Shown in pieces: positions 21,158 through 32,819 of a DNA stretch of 64,000 nucleotides. Below the pieces are notes generated by a model that had not been told where the DNA came from, did not search any database, and saw only the letters and a list, made by a program, of their open reading frames with translations. The DNA comes from Sambucus nigra (lineage: Eukaryota; Streptophyta; Magnoliopsida; Dipsacales; Adoxaceae). The position numbers and the translations under genes were made by a program. The stretch's first letter is position 1. The number at the start of each line of letters is the position of its first letter. The stretch is taken from the NCBI GenBank assembly GCA_949130495.1, contig CASBWL010000422.1, positions 248,001 through 312,000 of the forward strand, given 5' to 3'.

Positions 21158-23953
21158 TGATAAGCACCCAAAACTGTACAATTTATACCCCAAATAAACG
21201 TATTTTAGTTGCTAATTCTCGACAATTTGGGTAAATATTTATTTTGTAGGTCTAATGTGCATTGCAGAGTTCAAACGCTTAATCAAGCCAATTGCACGTT
21301 TTATGGAGCTAATACCACTATCCCGTATCCTAACCTACCCGAAACTGAGCCTAAACCTACCCTAAACCCTGTGTGTGTTGAGTTTGTGCCATTTTATCAA
21401 TTTTTAGATTTTTAGTTTGTGTCATTTTAATTTTAGGTTTATTTTAAAATTTTTAGATTTTATTTTCTATTTTTCTAGTTTATTTTTATTAATATAATTT
21501 TATTTTATATTGATTTTTTTTAATTTTTAGTCTTAGTTTTTATTTTATTTAATCTTATTTTATTAGGATTAGACTTTTTAGGATTTATTTATTTTTAGTT
21601 TATTTTGATTTTACATTTTCTTTTTAGGATCTTAGTTTTAGTTTAATATATTTATTTTTTTTATTTCTTTTTAGTTTCAATTTTATTTGAGTCTTTTTTT
21701 TTATTTTAGAATTAGATTTTGTTAGGTTTTTATTTTATTTTATTAATTTTATTTTATTAGTGTTATTTTTTTAGGTGTACTAATTAAACACACACATAAC
21801 CTATAACCCAAACACACCCCCACTTCTCACCCTCACCAAACTTATTCTACACCCCACTACCTCTTAACCTACCCACTTCATCTTCCTCACTACTCTTCCC
21901 TCTCCTCTCCTCTCTCCACTTCCACCCCACCACATCATACTCTCTCTCCACCATTACCACAAAACCCATAAACCAAGCTTATTCTACCACCATCTCCAAC
22001 CAACCACCAGCCTTTAAACCAACCCCGCTCCCGCCTACCTACCCCCGGTTCAACCCGGCGCTCGCCACCACCCAGCCGACCTACTGCCGGCGACCACTCC
22101 GGTCGCCTCACTCCATTCCAACCCCCCCGGTCGTTCACCTCCCCTCTCGCCCTCTCGTCCCAGACCCGTCTCTCTCCTCTCCAACTCAAAAACCGGATCC
22201 AAAACCCGCAGAAACCCCTGTCTCCATCGCCGGCAACCTGAGCCGCCCCCCTCCGGCGACCCAAAACCCAGCCCACCGGCTTCGTTAACCATGACTCCTC
22301 CGTCGACGGCCTCGCTCTCTCTCTCTCTCTCTTCGCGGCCCACGGCGACCGCAGCTGCCCATTCTCCGGCAGCTGTCAAAACAGGAATCCACATCCCAAA
22401 GTGTGTCAAACCCTAAAGACCCATTTCAAGACCCATTTCTCATTTTTCACCCATTTTCTCTTCCACGACTTATACCACCTGCTATTCCAAAGCCAAATAC
22501 CAAAACCAAAAAAAAAACAATTCCCACATTTAACCCACATGTCCTTAAACACATTTAGCCAACTTATCCCCATTTTACCAATATACCCCCAACAACCATT
22601 TCTACCCCAATTACCCAAATACCCTCTCTATATCAGATTTTATTCTTCACCTCACTACCCACATGACATCACACAACCCATGCACATGTGTGCATAATTC
22701 CTAATTAACCCTCACCCAAATACCTTCCATACCTCTTGCACCTTTATCCTCCCATTTTTACCCCCCCATGCTCCATGACTTGTATAAAAAGAAGATGAAG
22801 ACCTCAATTCAAGAGACCTTGGTAGAGAGAATTCTAGAGAGAGAAATAATATTTTAGTGTAGGTTTTTAGATTATAATTTTTATTTTATTATTTTTAAAT
22901 AGTGAGGAAGAAATAAATTGTTGTGAGAATTAATTTGAGTGAAATATTTGATGTAATTTTGTTTGGATCATTCAAATTGAGGGATGTTGATTTCAACTCA
23001 TGGATTGAAGTTCAATTAAGCATCAAAGATATTTTGTTTGATTTTTCTCTTCTCTTCTTTTATTATTTTATGCATTTGAATATTAGTTTGTCATATTTCA
23101 TACCATGTTAGGGTAAATCCTTTTTCAAGTGGTGGGGTGAAACTCTTATTTGATATTATTTTAGTTTAATTAGTTTGATTACTTGAAATTTCCCTTTCAA
23201 TGTTAATTTTGATCCCTCACCCTTAAATTTACGCCTCGAGAGAGGGTAAATGATTTTCGATAGAAAATCGAAATTCTAATTATAATACTCATTTTAGATT
23301 CGAACTAGAGATAGGGGTTTCTTAAGTGGGGTATTATAACTTGAATTTCAAATCTAAATTTATTTTCTAAGATTGACATAAATTTTAATTGATTGATCCT
23401 AGCGGGTGATTAATTAAAAGGAGTGTAGATCTATTTTTCTAGAGTTGTGGGGTGTTAAACTTAACATTCTAAAAGATTACTATTATAATTACACTCGCAA
23501 CGAGAGTTGGTTTGTAATTTTGATATTAATTTGGGAGAATTCAAATAATTAAATTAATTAATTAGAATAACTAAAATTTGTGGTGTAATCCCATTCCTTG
23601 ATTGTTCTCATAATTATTTACCTCACTTATCTCTTATTTTTAGTTTAGACTTTATTTTCCATTTTAGTCATTTTCTAGCTAGTTATTTTCATCTTAGTTT
23701 AGTTTAGTTTAAAACCTCACCTCACCCTATTGTTTTAATATTGAAAAAGCTAAAAAAATTAGAAAAGTAAAAAAGCACAAAATAAAAATAAAAAGTGAAT
23801 TACAATTGAATTTGTCTCTAGCTTACTCCCTAGGAAGTGAATTGATACCCTTACTTACCTCTACACTTGAGTTTATTATATTTTGTAGGTATGTGAGGTT
23901 TTGACTAACTTGGCTTTCAACAACGACAATACACACAAAAGTTCTCGTTATCA
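21158..23953 (+). mobile_element. probable 2.8-kb solo LTR
   Basis: The segment starts TGATAAGCACCC and ends TCGTTATCA, with matched TGATAA/TTATCA tips, and is bracketed by TATATAG at 21151-21157 and 23954-23960. It has no coding domain. It contains a T-rich stretch (21400-21780), a C-rich block (21800-22740), a promoter-like CTTGTATAAAAAGAAG at about 22778, and then a leader-like region. That is the layout of a long gypsy LTR (U3, TATA, R/U5). The matched flanks are 7 bp rather than the usual 5 and are AT-rich, so they are weaker evidence than elsewhere. The GC-rich open frames at 21935-22409 lie in the C-rich block and look accidental. Confidence 0.55.
22779..22788 (+). promoter_or_regulatory. 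TATA box in solo LTR
   Basis: TGTATAAAAAG lies about 1.6 kb into the LTR and is followed by a leader with GAGAGAATTCTAGAGAGAG, the position expected for the LTR promoter and R start. Confidence 0.45.
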
Positions 23954-23960
23954 TATATAG

Positions 23961-25280
23961 TCATAATACAGTTTAAAGTTATCTTATGTATAACTACAAA
24001 GTCTAGGTCAGATTAGTCATCTCATTAGTTCTGTTGCCCTTTTTTTCAAGTCATGATATTACATAATTTTTTTAATACTTTTTAGTCTTAGCTATTTATT
24101 GGAAAGTTATAGGGATTGCCCGTTCCCACACTCATTTGGACATTAACTTTATATGTTATATTCATATAGCTGAGTTTTATGCGTAGTTTAGCCCATTTAA
24201 CTTTTCTATTTTGTTAATTCTAAGGTCGTTAGCATTTTCTGACACGAACTTAGCATTCCTTCCCAAAAAAAATTTCATGATGTTTTGCTATTTTCTCCTT
24301 TTATTGCTAGGTGAAGCGAATAGGGATTGAATGAAATTAGTACTTAAACCAAGAATTTCGAATGAACCAACATCTATTCAACATGTTGTGAATATATTAT
24401 TACAATTGGGATGATATATGTTGTATTTTATTATTTGATAGATACTATATTATATATGTTTATTAATAATTGCCGATTATAATGATAAAGAACACTTGTA
24501 CTATTTGAATTATTTTTTGTTCAATGCGAATTAGACGGACGGTTTGTATTTATGAAAGATACGTAAATATTAAAAAGTTTTTGTATAATGAATATGGAGG
24601 TAGTAAGGAAATAACTACGAATAGTGAAAAAAGATAAATTGGAATGAGTGGAATAGAGGCAACATTCTTATTATTTATATAGTAAAATTGTTACTTTATC
24701 TTGGTTGCTCCCCGAAGCTTAGCGATAGGGACCAAATTCCAAACGACTAATGCCTGCACATAGGAAATAACTGATGCAAGAATATAAGGATATAAAATCG
24801 GAACTGGTACTATTCTAAATTGGGAAGAGTGTTTGTTTTCTATCGTACTTAAAATCTTATAAGTTTAATACTGAAAAGCTCGTCACTAATGACAAACGTC
24901 AAAATGAAAGTGGGTAGCATACTATTAAAAATGCAATTACCTAGAATGGAGTAATACACGTACTTTAGAAAATCTACTTGTTGTTATAACATGACATTTG
25001 ATTAAGAATGGGCTTCAGTAATTGCTTTGTAATATATTTTACTAATATATAGAAAAAAATCTTAGAAGTTTAATACTAAAAAGCTTGTTACTACCAACGT
25101 CAAAATCAAAGCAGGTAGCATACTATTAACATTGCAATTACATACAATGGAGTAATACACTTACTTTAGAAACGTATAATAACTTGAATTGATTGCAATT
25201 GATTTGTAAAATGCATTTTACGAATCCATTAATTTAGTTCCATTACAAATCTATGAATCCATTTAGTTGCATTTTACACC

Positions 25281-25284
<4 letters not shown>
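23961..25284. other. AT-rich stretch with one dispersed duplication
   Basis: No gene is seen. Two related segments lie at about 24848-24980 and 25055-25175, sharing GTAGCATACTATTAA, GGAGTAATACAC and ACTTTAGAAA with a spacing of about 201 bp. The rest is featureless. Confidence 0.45.
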
Positions 25285-25375
<91 letters not shown>

Positions 25376-25948
25376 GCCCTCTCCTGTAAGGACTCCTTAT
25401 GTTGCAGACCCAGTACATACCATTTTTTTTAAATAGTAAAAAAATGAATTTTTTGATGAAACTTCATGGATATGATCTTCACGGTGAGAAGATCATCTTC
25501 AATTTTTTTCATCCAAAAATTTAATAAAAAAATCGTTGAGATGAGGTGATATGTAAAAAAATGGTATAAATATACATTTTCGACCGTTCAAATGTTGGCG
25601 ATCATCTCACCCACTTATTGACTGAATTTTTTGATGAAACTTCATGGATATGATCTAGATAGTGAGAAGATCATATCCATGAAGTTTCATCAAAAAATTC
25701 AATCAATAAAGCGGCTGGCGCCGACCCAATATTTCAACGGTTGAAAATGCATATTTATGCAATTTTTTTACATATCACCTCATCTCAACGATTTTTTTAT
25801 TGAGTTTCTTGACGAAAAAAATTGGAGATGATCTTCTCACCGTGGAGATCATATCCATAAAGTTTCATCAAAAAATTCATTTTTTTACTATTTAAAAAAA
25901 ATGGTATGTACCGGGGTCTGCACCATAAGGAGTCGTTACAGGAGACTT

Positions 25949-26018
<70 letters not shown>
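25285..26018. mobile_element. foldback (MITE-like) element in TA/GA microsatellites, copy 1
   Basis: 25380-25945 is a long imperfect inverted repeat. The left end TCTCCTGTAAGGACTCCTTA is matched by the reverse complement of the right end (TAAGGAGTCGTTACAGGAGA), and similarity continues to the centre. There a second, nearly perfect hairpin lies at 25623-25706 with arms of about 33 bp. It is flanked by (TA)n and (GA)n at 25285-25374 and by (TA)n at 25954-26018. It has no coding capacity. The whole unit would fold into one long hairpin. Related copy 2 is at 36184-36709. Confidence 0.7.
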
Positions 26019-26023
<5 letters not shown>

Positions 26024-26641
26024 ACATTAAACACAATCTAAACTACATATGAGTTATTTTCGTCAACTCCAAACAACATATTTTAAAAATTTATCTATTA
26101 TTTTTCACTGTTGCCATCATTTTGTAAACATAAGCTTATTTATAAGTTTCAACTTATTCACAAAAGAAAAAAATGAGCATATTATGATTCAATTATCAAT
26201 AAAAATTTGTTGGCATTAATAATTGTTTTCCCTCTTACAGTTGGAGGTACGCTTATTTGGTTATCTAAGAATTTGGATAGTGTTATTACATTAATAAGAT
26301 ATATAAACAATTATTCTTTGTTCTATTTTTGGGGCCATGAGTATTTTTACCCATTTATTTCATTTGTGGAACAAAAAGTTGCATTACTACTAATCTACCC
26401 GAGCCTTGTTTTGTCCAATCATCAAAATTTCAGAACAGATCCATAAAGAATCTAAGCAAGCACGCAAATCAAGCATTGGAAGATTGATCTTGGCAAGCGG
26501 CTGATAGCAATAACGACAGAATATATGAAACATATATTATCTTCATAATTTCAACCTAAAATGCCATTGAGGCTTACATCCAAGGAAAAATACTTCATAG
26601 TCTTTTTTCCCTATCTTAAGAAGACTTGCAGACTATATAAT
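26019..26641. other. AT-rich segment, no recognisable gene
   Basis: A short open frame at 26207-26446 is hydrophobic and of low complexity in use of codons. It matches no domain I know, and I treat it as chance. Confidence 0.35.
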
Positions 26642-26841
26642 TCATGAATGGTTGGTTCTTTATAACTACATTTTATGACTTTTAATACATATTACACACA
26701 TGGCCTTAACTATATTTCCATCTGTATTATGTTTATCAAAGAATTTAGTTCTTTATATATGAAGTGGGCTATATCATTCATAGAGTAACAATATCAAATA
26801 CATACATTGCAAAAGACAATGACACAATTTCACATGATGGG
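26642..26841. repeat. 200-bp direct repeat, left copy
   Basis: It is about 94 percent identical by eye to 35357-35555 and in the same orientation. Both begin TCATGA.TGGTTGGTTCTTTAT and end CACATGATGGG. The copies bracket the Tat-like block. They lack a PBS and PPT next to them, so they do not look like LTRs. Confidence 0.75.
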
Positions 26842-27720
26842 TGGAAGATGTGGGTTCTTCAAATACAGTTAGTTTTAAGTGAGGCGTGACCCCTTATCAG
26901 GATTGGGATTAACACCGTTAGGTACGCAGTATAGACAATAGCCATAGGTAAATCAGAGATAAAGAGATTCAACATTCAGGCTTGCATTAAAGAGCTTATT
27001 AACACAAGAGACATATGACAAGCACAATAGATAAATGGGACTAGCAGGTGGCGTGGTCGGAGGGATAAAGAACAAGCACTCTAGGCATAATAAAGACAAG
27101 GCATGAACTTCAAGCTCAGCTAATGCCCAATGATGGGTGCATTAAGTGTGTATGGGAGTTAATGCTCTCGCAATGGTGCTTCGAGCCACTTAGTGCGAAG
27201 AATCTTTGAGGTGGGTACTTCGAGCCACTTATGCTGAAGAATATTCGAGGTGAGTTTGTGGACTATCTTGCCTTCTCCTTCTTTGTGAAAAACCGATCTG
27301 CCTTAACCAAGTTAACCATTAATTTAGGGGGAGACCCCCTACATTTACCCCTTCGTAAAGATTTTTGTTTATTACATAAAGAAATATCTGTACGAAACCT
27401 TTTTGTAAATCTTTGATCTTCTCTCTTGGGGAAAATGAAGAGATTTATTCAAATTTCCCCCAAAGCTCTTCGTTTCCCAAGGCAGACAAGACTCCAAGCA
27501 TATCGCATTAAATGTAGTTGTCGTTTGTACTTCTTCACATCACACATGGTAATGCTTGGGCGTGCGCGTGTAAATGATGCCGCTAATTATCGCGTCATCA
27601 TTTCGAACCTTAGTTTTCTACAGCCATGCGCGTTTGACAGCCACTCCAGCCAGACTATTCCAGAGAGTCGTCATTATGCTTTTCCAAAGCATCACTTTTT
27701 GTCACCTTTTGGGGTTCGTG
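26842..27720. other. non-coding flank of the antisense gene
   Basis: It contains a small direct duplication near 27178-27255 (CTTCGAGCCACTTA occurs twice, about 45 bp apart) and a GGGGGAGACCCCC palindrome near 27328. It could be promoter sequence of the plus-strand gene or LTR remnant of the Tat-like element. I found no boundary. Confidence 0.35.
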
Positions 27721-27727
27721 TTGTCCC

Positions 27728-27735
27728 TATAAAAG
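27728..27735 (+). promoter_or_regulatory. TATA box of the plant-mobile-domain gene
   Basis: CCTATAAAAGGGG is a strong plant TATA box, 67 bp upstream of the ATG at 27795. Confidence 0.65.
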
Positions 27736-30257
27736 GGGTGTACCTTCAATTCAAACTTCACCATTGGGTTTTCATTTTCTGAGATTGAGCTTTTATGAGA
27801 GTGAGAGGAAAAACCCTTGCCTTCTTCAACCCTTCTATTATTTTCTGTTACCCACAGTTCTTCTTTCCTTATGCTTCCATGGAACCTGTGAAAAGAACTC
27901 TCTCTATTAGGGGCACTTCCCCTGTCACTCAAGCGCGCCAAGCTCAATGGGCACGTTATTGTTGTGCGCTTTACTTTGGTGACAACGACCACTTCTGGGA
28001 AATGGCAGAGCGATTCCCCAATGCCTTGGTGCCAACTAAAAACCCTAACCTGTTAATACTGGAAGGTGAGGACGCTGAAGACTTCACTTATATCCACACT
28101 ACTACTGTTACCAGCTTTCGGATTTAGCGTGGTGATTTCCCTTACTCAAAGGTAGAGTTTGAAGCTTCTTCTGATTCTAATGAGGGAATGGGCCCTTGGA
28201 TTGAGTAAATCCATTCATAGTATTCCATTCAGTTAGCCCTTGTAGGCCTATCCTACTTCCTTTGGCTGGGTGAGCTTACTCTCGCTAAGAACAATACTGC
28301 TCTATAACTGTTGGTTTCTCTTTGGAGCCATAGGTCACATACCTTTGTGGCTGCTTGGGGTGAGTTCACCGTTACCTTAGAGGATGTGTGTGAGGTTTTG
28401 GGATTGGAGGCATCTGGGTTTGATATCTACGTCAAGGAGGCTTTCTCTAGTGAAGAAAAAAACTTGCGAGAAGAACTGAAGGCGGTGATGAAGGACTGTA
28501 TAGTCACTTATAAAAAGTGAACCTATTATGAAGTAATCCGTTACTTTTATTTCATTAAGGATAAAGACGTTATTAGGGCCCGTAAGGTAGCCAGGGAGAA
28601 CCCCCGGGGGAAAGAGGTATTTGAATAGCCCCCGATGGGGAAAGGCTATGGGTCCATGATCGAACTGGTGGGTTACATTTGGGTGATATTGTTGAAGGTC
28701 TATCTTCCGGGAAAGACTCACGACTGCCCATGAAAGGACCTGATCAACATCGTCATTCGAATGGCCAATGGAGTGAAAATCCCCCTTGCTGCCATTGTCC
28801 TCGGCTCCTTATCTACCTGGTTTGACCGTTTAGTGGTAGACTCTTCTCAAAGCATTGACAGGTTTGATGTTTCTAATTACGCCAACAATGTTCTTTTGAC
28901 AACCTTTCTCTATGCCCACTTTCCTGATTATGCTCCCGTCGATAATTACCCTAGTTCATAGCCCGTGAAAATCCCCTGAATTTGTTGTTGGAAAAATAAG
29001 AGTGTCAAGAAGCCTTTGATTGCCCTGATTGATCGAGAAAACGGTTCATACCTCGCCCTTATGTTAGGGTGAGTCAGTTTTTTACAAATGATTTCTTTGT
29101 TGAGGAGGAACGTCCCATTGATCCGATTGATGAAGCCCTTGCCAGGAACTTTCCTGAGAACAGTGTCCCCCTTTTCTTCATCCCCTCATATTTTCCCTCT
29201 TATAACGAGTGGTCATCTTTTTATTCTCTGTACATCCCACATCGTGTAGCCCCGCAGTTTGGTTATAACCAAGGATCCCCTCTATTAAGTCATTTCACTC
29301 AAGAAAATCCCACCAATTTTTCTTTTTCTTGTGCCAATTATCTGACTTCCACTGTTGTTAGTCTATGCACCAATTACCCAACCAATCTCGTGGTCTCAAA
29401 CAAAGGGACTCGAGGGGGGAGGTCAGCTATATACATGAATGTATATTGGCAGAATCAATTAGTTTGTTTTCAAACCAATCTCTTGAAGGAACCCCGATAC
29501 CCTGAAGTTGATATATTCCCACCCATAGAGTTGGGTTTAAGAAATTGCACCACCTCATCATCTGTTTTTTCTCTTAGTATTGCTAACACCAATGTTCCCT
29601 TCGAACTGCCCCCACTAGTGCATGTGGACCAGGCAGTTGTGAAAAAGAAGAAAGTCTTCCTCCCAGTCGAGGTTGCTGCTATTGCCCCTGGTCCCTCGAG
29701 GCCAGTTAAAAAAACTAAATCCCCCCACAGTGCCTCTTCTGGGACGACAATTAGGGCCACCCAAAGGGTGCCTATAAAGAAACTTAAAACCATCCCCCAG
29801 CCTCCGATTGAGCATACCCCCGATCCCAAAGTCACCCAAGAGGTGAGCTCGATATTTGATCAACTTCTCCAAACCTAGGAGAATTTTAGTGAAGAAGACA
29901 TGGCGTTTATGTCAGCCCAGATGGCTTCTCGGGGTTTCCCGTATGCTACTCACACTACTGATAGTGGTAAGAAAAAAGGCAATCAGTCCTATTAAGCTTG
30001 TGATGGAGGATTCGTCTGATTCCGGTAAGGAGGAACTGTCTAAGGAACAAGCTGCTATAGGTGCTAGTGGTGATGATAAAGAAGATGAGGAGGATTCAAA
30101 AAGAGAGAAGGTATTGGAATAAGAAGAGGAAGATGAAGAAGAGGAAGAGGAATATACATTAGTTCGGAGGCATCGATTAAGGAGGATGGTTTCTCCTTCG
30201 AAACCTCCCTCGTCTCCCCGAGATTATGAGGTACTAGAAGATGTGTTGGAGGAATAA

Positions 30258-30357
30258 GTAAGACCCCCAATCCCTCTTGCTATCAATGTCTTCTTCTTTC
30301 TTTTATTTTCATTCTAATAATCCCATGTTGATATAAGTTTCCTTATCTCTTTTTTAG
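30258..30357 (+). other. candidate intron in PMD gene
   Basis: The donor GTAAGACCC and the T-rich acceptor CTCTTTTTTAG flank an AT-rich 100-bp stretch. The exon resumes as GTTGATGCGCGAGG in an open acidic frame. Confidence 0.5.
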
Positions 30358-30614
30358 GTTGATGCGCGAGGTGATGCGCATGATGGCGTCGGAGAGGATC
30401 ATCCCTTCGATAGAGTTGCCCCTACTACTTCGCAAGTAATCTTCCATTTCCCCCTAGGGGCAATTATATCTGATACTTCGTCTGAGTCTAATAGTGGCTA
30501 TTATCCTGATCCCTCTTTTTTGCGCGAGAAGGAGGCCTTGAGAGGGATATTCCTGATGTGAGAGCTACTGAGGATATACCCAAGTCCCCCGTGCCTGTCT
30601 CTTCATTGCCCGTG

Positions 30615-30690
30615 GTGAGTTTATTTTCCTTTTTTAAGATATTTTTGCTCTTTCAGCTTGTTATTCTAACTTTTAGCTTCTATGTTGCAG
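30615..30690 (+). other. candidate intron in PMD gene
   Basis: The donor GTGAGTTTATT and acceptor TATGTTGCAG are both good plant splice sites. The 76-bp intron is T-rich, and the flanking codons (LPVV and APVL) are similar in style. Confidence 0.5.
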
Positions 30691-31017
30691 GCTCCCGTAC
30701 TTGTTTAGACTGCTCCCTCAGTTCCCCTTCCATTGAATGATCAAATGCTTGTATCCATGTTCGGACCTTCCATTCTGAACAAGGAGGGTGTCGATCTTGC
30801 TGGGGTGGGTCAGGGGGAGGGTGGAAAAGACCCTATTGCTAAGGCAGGGGGAGAGCAGGCAAGAACAAGTTGCTGAAGTCGGGGGGGGGGGGGGGGGATG
30901 TGATTGCCCCCCAAAGTCAACACCCTTTGGTAGCTCTGGGTCCCATTGAGGAGGAAGATGTGGTACAAATGGCCACTCGCGAATTCGCCAACGAGCATTT
31001 TCCCGAGGTACCTTTAT

Positions 31018-31532
31018 TCTTTCATCTATCTCCTACATATAAGCTTGTTAATTTTGCCAAGTAATTTTGGGTTTTAAGGTTCAAAATCTCCCATAATCGA
31101 GGGTCAGGCCGGCCTAGTAATGTAGGACTTTAAAATCAAAATATCCCATAATCGAGGGTCAGGAGGGCCTAGTCTTATAGTCATAATCTCCTATTATCGA
31201 GGGTCAAGCGAGCCTAGTCTTATAGGCATAATCTCCCATAATCGAGGATCTGGCGGGCATAATCCTATAGGCATAATCTCTCATAACCGAGGGTCAAGCG
31301 AGACTAGTCTTATAGGCATAATCTCCCATAATCGAGGGTTAGGAGGGCCTAGTCTTATAGGCATAATATCCCATAATCGAGGGTCAGGCAGGCCTAGTCT
31401 TACAGGCATAATCTCCTATAACCAAGGGTTAGGAGGGCCTAGTCTTCTAGGCATAATCTCCATGTTAGCAAGATATTTTGTATGTGCTTTCCTCATTTTT
31501 GTTTCTTACTTAAGATGTTTGTTGCATTTCAG
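31018..31532 (+). other. candidate intron containing a 45-bp satellite array
   Basis: The donor is GAG then GTACCTTTATT; the acceptor is TTGTTGCATTTCAG before GTGGAGATCGATCACC. The coding frame resumes as VEIDHPVVRRTK. The intron is 515 bp, most of it the tandem array at 31080-31470. Confidence 0.5.
31080..31470. repeat. tandem array, 45-bp unit, about 8.3 copies
   Basis: The unit includes CATAATCTCCCATAATCGAG, then GGTCAGG, GGGCCTAG and TCTTATAGG. Eight units follow one another with small variants, and a partial ninth ends in CATAATCTCCATG. The first unit is the most diverged and slightly longer. No transcription or coding signal lies inside it. Confidence 0.85.
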
Positions 31533-32463
31533 GTGGAGATCGATCACCCTGTAGTCCGTAGGACCAAAGCTGAACATGTTGCTCAGTAATTCATTCAAAC
31601 GAGGACCTTAGCCGGAGTTGCTTCTTTGGGCAAGGCCCCTAGGATTGGTGATGGCCCTGAATTGATTGCTCCTCAGATTTAAGCGAGTGATAGCTCCTCG
31701 CATACCCAACATCCCTCTACTAGTGATGGTATTTTCAGCATGCATCCTCCTGAGGTATCCCCGAAGTGGTTGTGAGGCAGGCATTGGCCAATTTCTCTTC
31801 CGTTTCAATTGAGGGTCCTCGCCTATTAGTTGAGCAGTTGCTGGTTCATTTTCCTTCGACCTTTATCGCCCACTGCCTTCAGTCGATTCCTGGAATGATG
31901 GCATGTCATTTTCTTGGGATCAGAATGGTGTTGGAGGAAATCCTCAGCACTCCTCTTTTATCCCTTATTTGGAAGGGTAAATATGCTCATTAATGATGGA
32001 TTTTCTATGACTTGGATAGTAGAGTTACTGCATAATTTTAAGATGGTTGATCTTCCAACTCTCCATCATCGTGTCCAAAGTTCACATCGTTCGCAAGTGG
32101 CAATCTCAGAAGAGCTTACAAGTCTGAGTCCAAATTATTTGTATCTGAGTAAGGAGTATAAGAGGCCCGTGAGGCGGTCGCTCGTGCGGAGGTCGAGCTA
32201 TTTTAGAGGGAGCGAGAGGTGGAGTCCATCCAGCAGGTCATGGAGCTTCGTCAAAAGGATTTGGATGACCTTATTTTAGACCAAAGTAACCTTGAATAAG
32301 TTCTTCCCCAATATCATCATATGCTTCTTCGATCGACAAACCTTCATTTTATTATGGATGACCCCTAGCTCCTTCATTTGGTGTTGCTATAATTTTCTGT
32401 TTATGCTTTTTTTTTTTGGATTTTTGGATTTGCTTGTAACCACAACTGTTTCATTTTTATGAA

Positions 32464-32469
32464 AATAAA
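32464..32469 (+). terminator. poly(A) signal of the PMD gene
   Basis: AATAAA in TTATGAAAATAAAGCAATATTGG lies 165 bp after the stop codon and is preceded by T-rich sequence, as expected for a plant three-prime end. Confidence 0.5.
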
Positions 32470-32819
32470 GCAATATTGGTGACTTTTGGTGGCTTCTTTC
32501 CTTTCTGTTGTTTCGATTAAATATTGACTAAACTTACTACGTCAATGCTAATTACGCCATGCATGATAAGGGAAACAAACAGTCAACTTATAAAAGTAAA
32601 GTATTGATCTAGCATATGTCGCATGAACATTGCTTCCAACTATATAAAACACGCGAGCCCAATTGTTTTAAAATGTACATCCACCTTTTCTAGAAAATAA
32701 AAATGCAATGTAATGAACAACAGTATTGGCAGAACATACATTCAAACATAGTAAATCTTCAGCCACTTGTTATTCAATTTGAAAGACACATTATTTCCAT
32801 CTTAGATATCTCGCAGTAA

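Larger units (their letters stand above)
27795..32299 (+). pseudogene. plant mobile domain (PMD) gene, antisense to Tat pol, with introns
   Basis: The frame from ATG 27795 holds over long stretches to 28961 despite stops at about 28125, 28206, 28518, 28626 and others. It shows LSLRGTSP-like lead sequence and FTVTLEDVCEVLGLEASGFD, the typical PMD motif, then MANGVKIPLAAIVLGSLS. The frame shifts before 29069-29878, which includes VEEERPIDPIDEALARNF and a basic VKKTKSPHSASS tail. An acidic stretch (GSS-rich and EEE-rich) follows at 29990-30250. Candidate GT-AG introns are 30258-30357, 30615-30690 and 31018-31532. The last exon encodes a charged helical end (AREAVARAEVELF, then VESIQQVMELRQKDL) and stops at 32297-32299. 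PMD proteins are plant factors related to transposon-derived domains. Confidence 0.6.

Noticed and set aside
21935..22409. Two overlapping GC-rich minus-strand open frames rich in Gly, Arg and Glu
   Set aside because: They lie opposite a C-rich, low-complexity block of the probable solo LTR and overlap each other; composition alone explains them.
25797..26036. Minus-strand open frame with alternating Tyr-Ile
   Set aside because: It is produced by (TA)n next to the foldback element.
26207..26446. Hydrophobic 79-codon plus-strand open frame as a small membrane protein
   Set aside because: No recognisable domain, promoter or conserved context; the length is within chance for this composition.
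31080..31470. The 45-bp array as a CRISPR array
   Set aside because: Units are contiguous and similar along their whole length with no unique spacers, and the context is a plant element.
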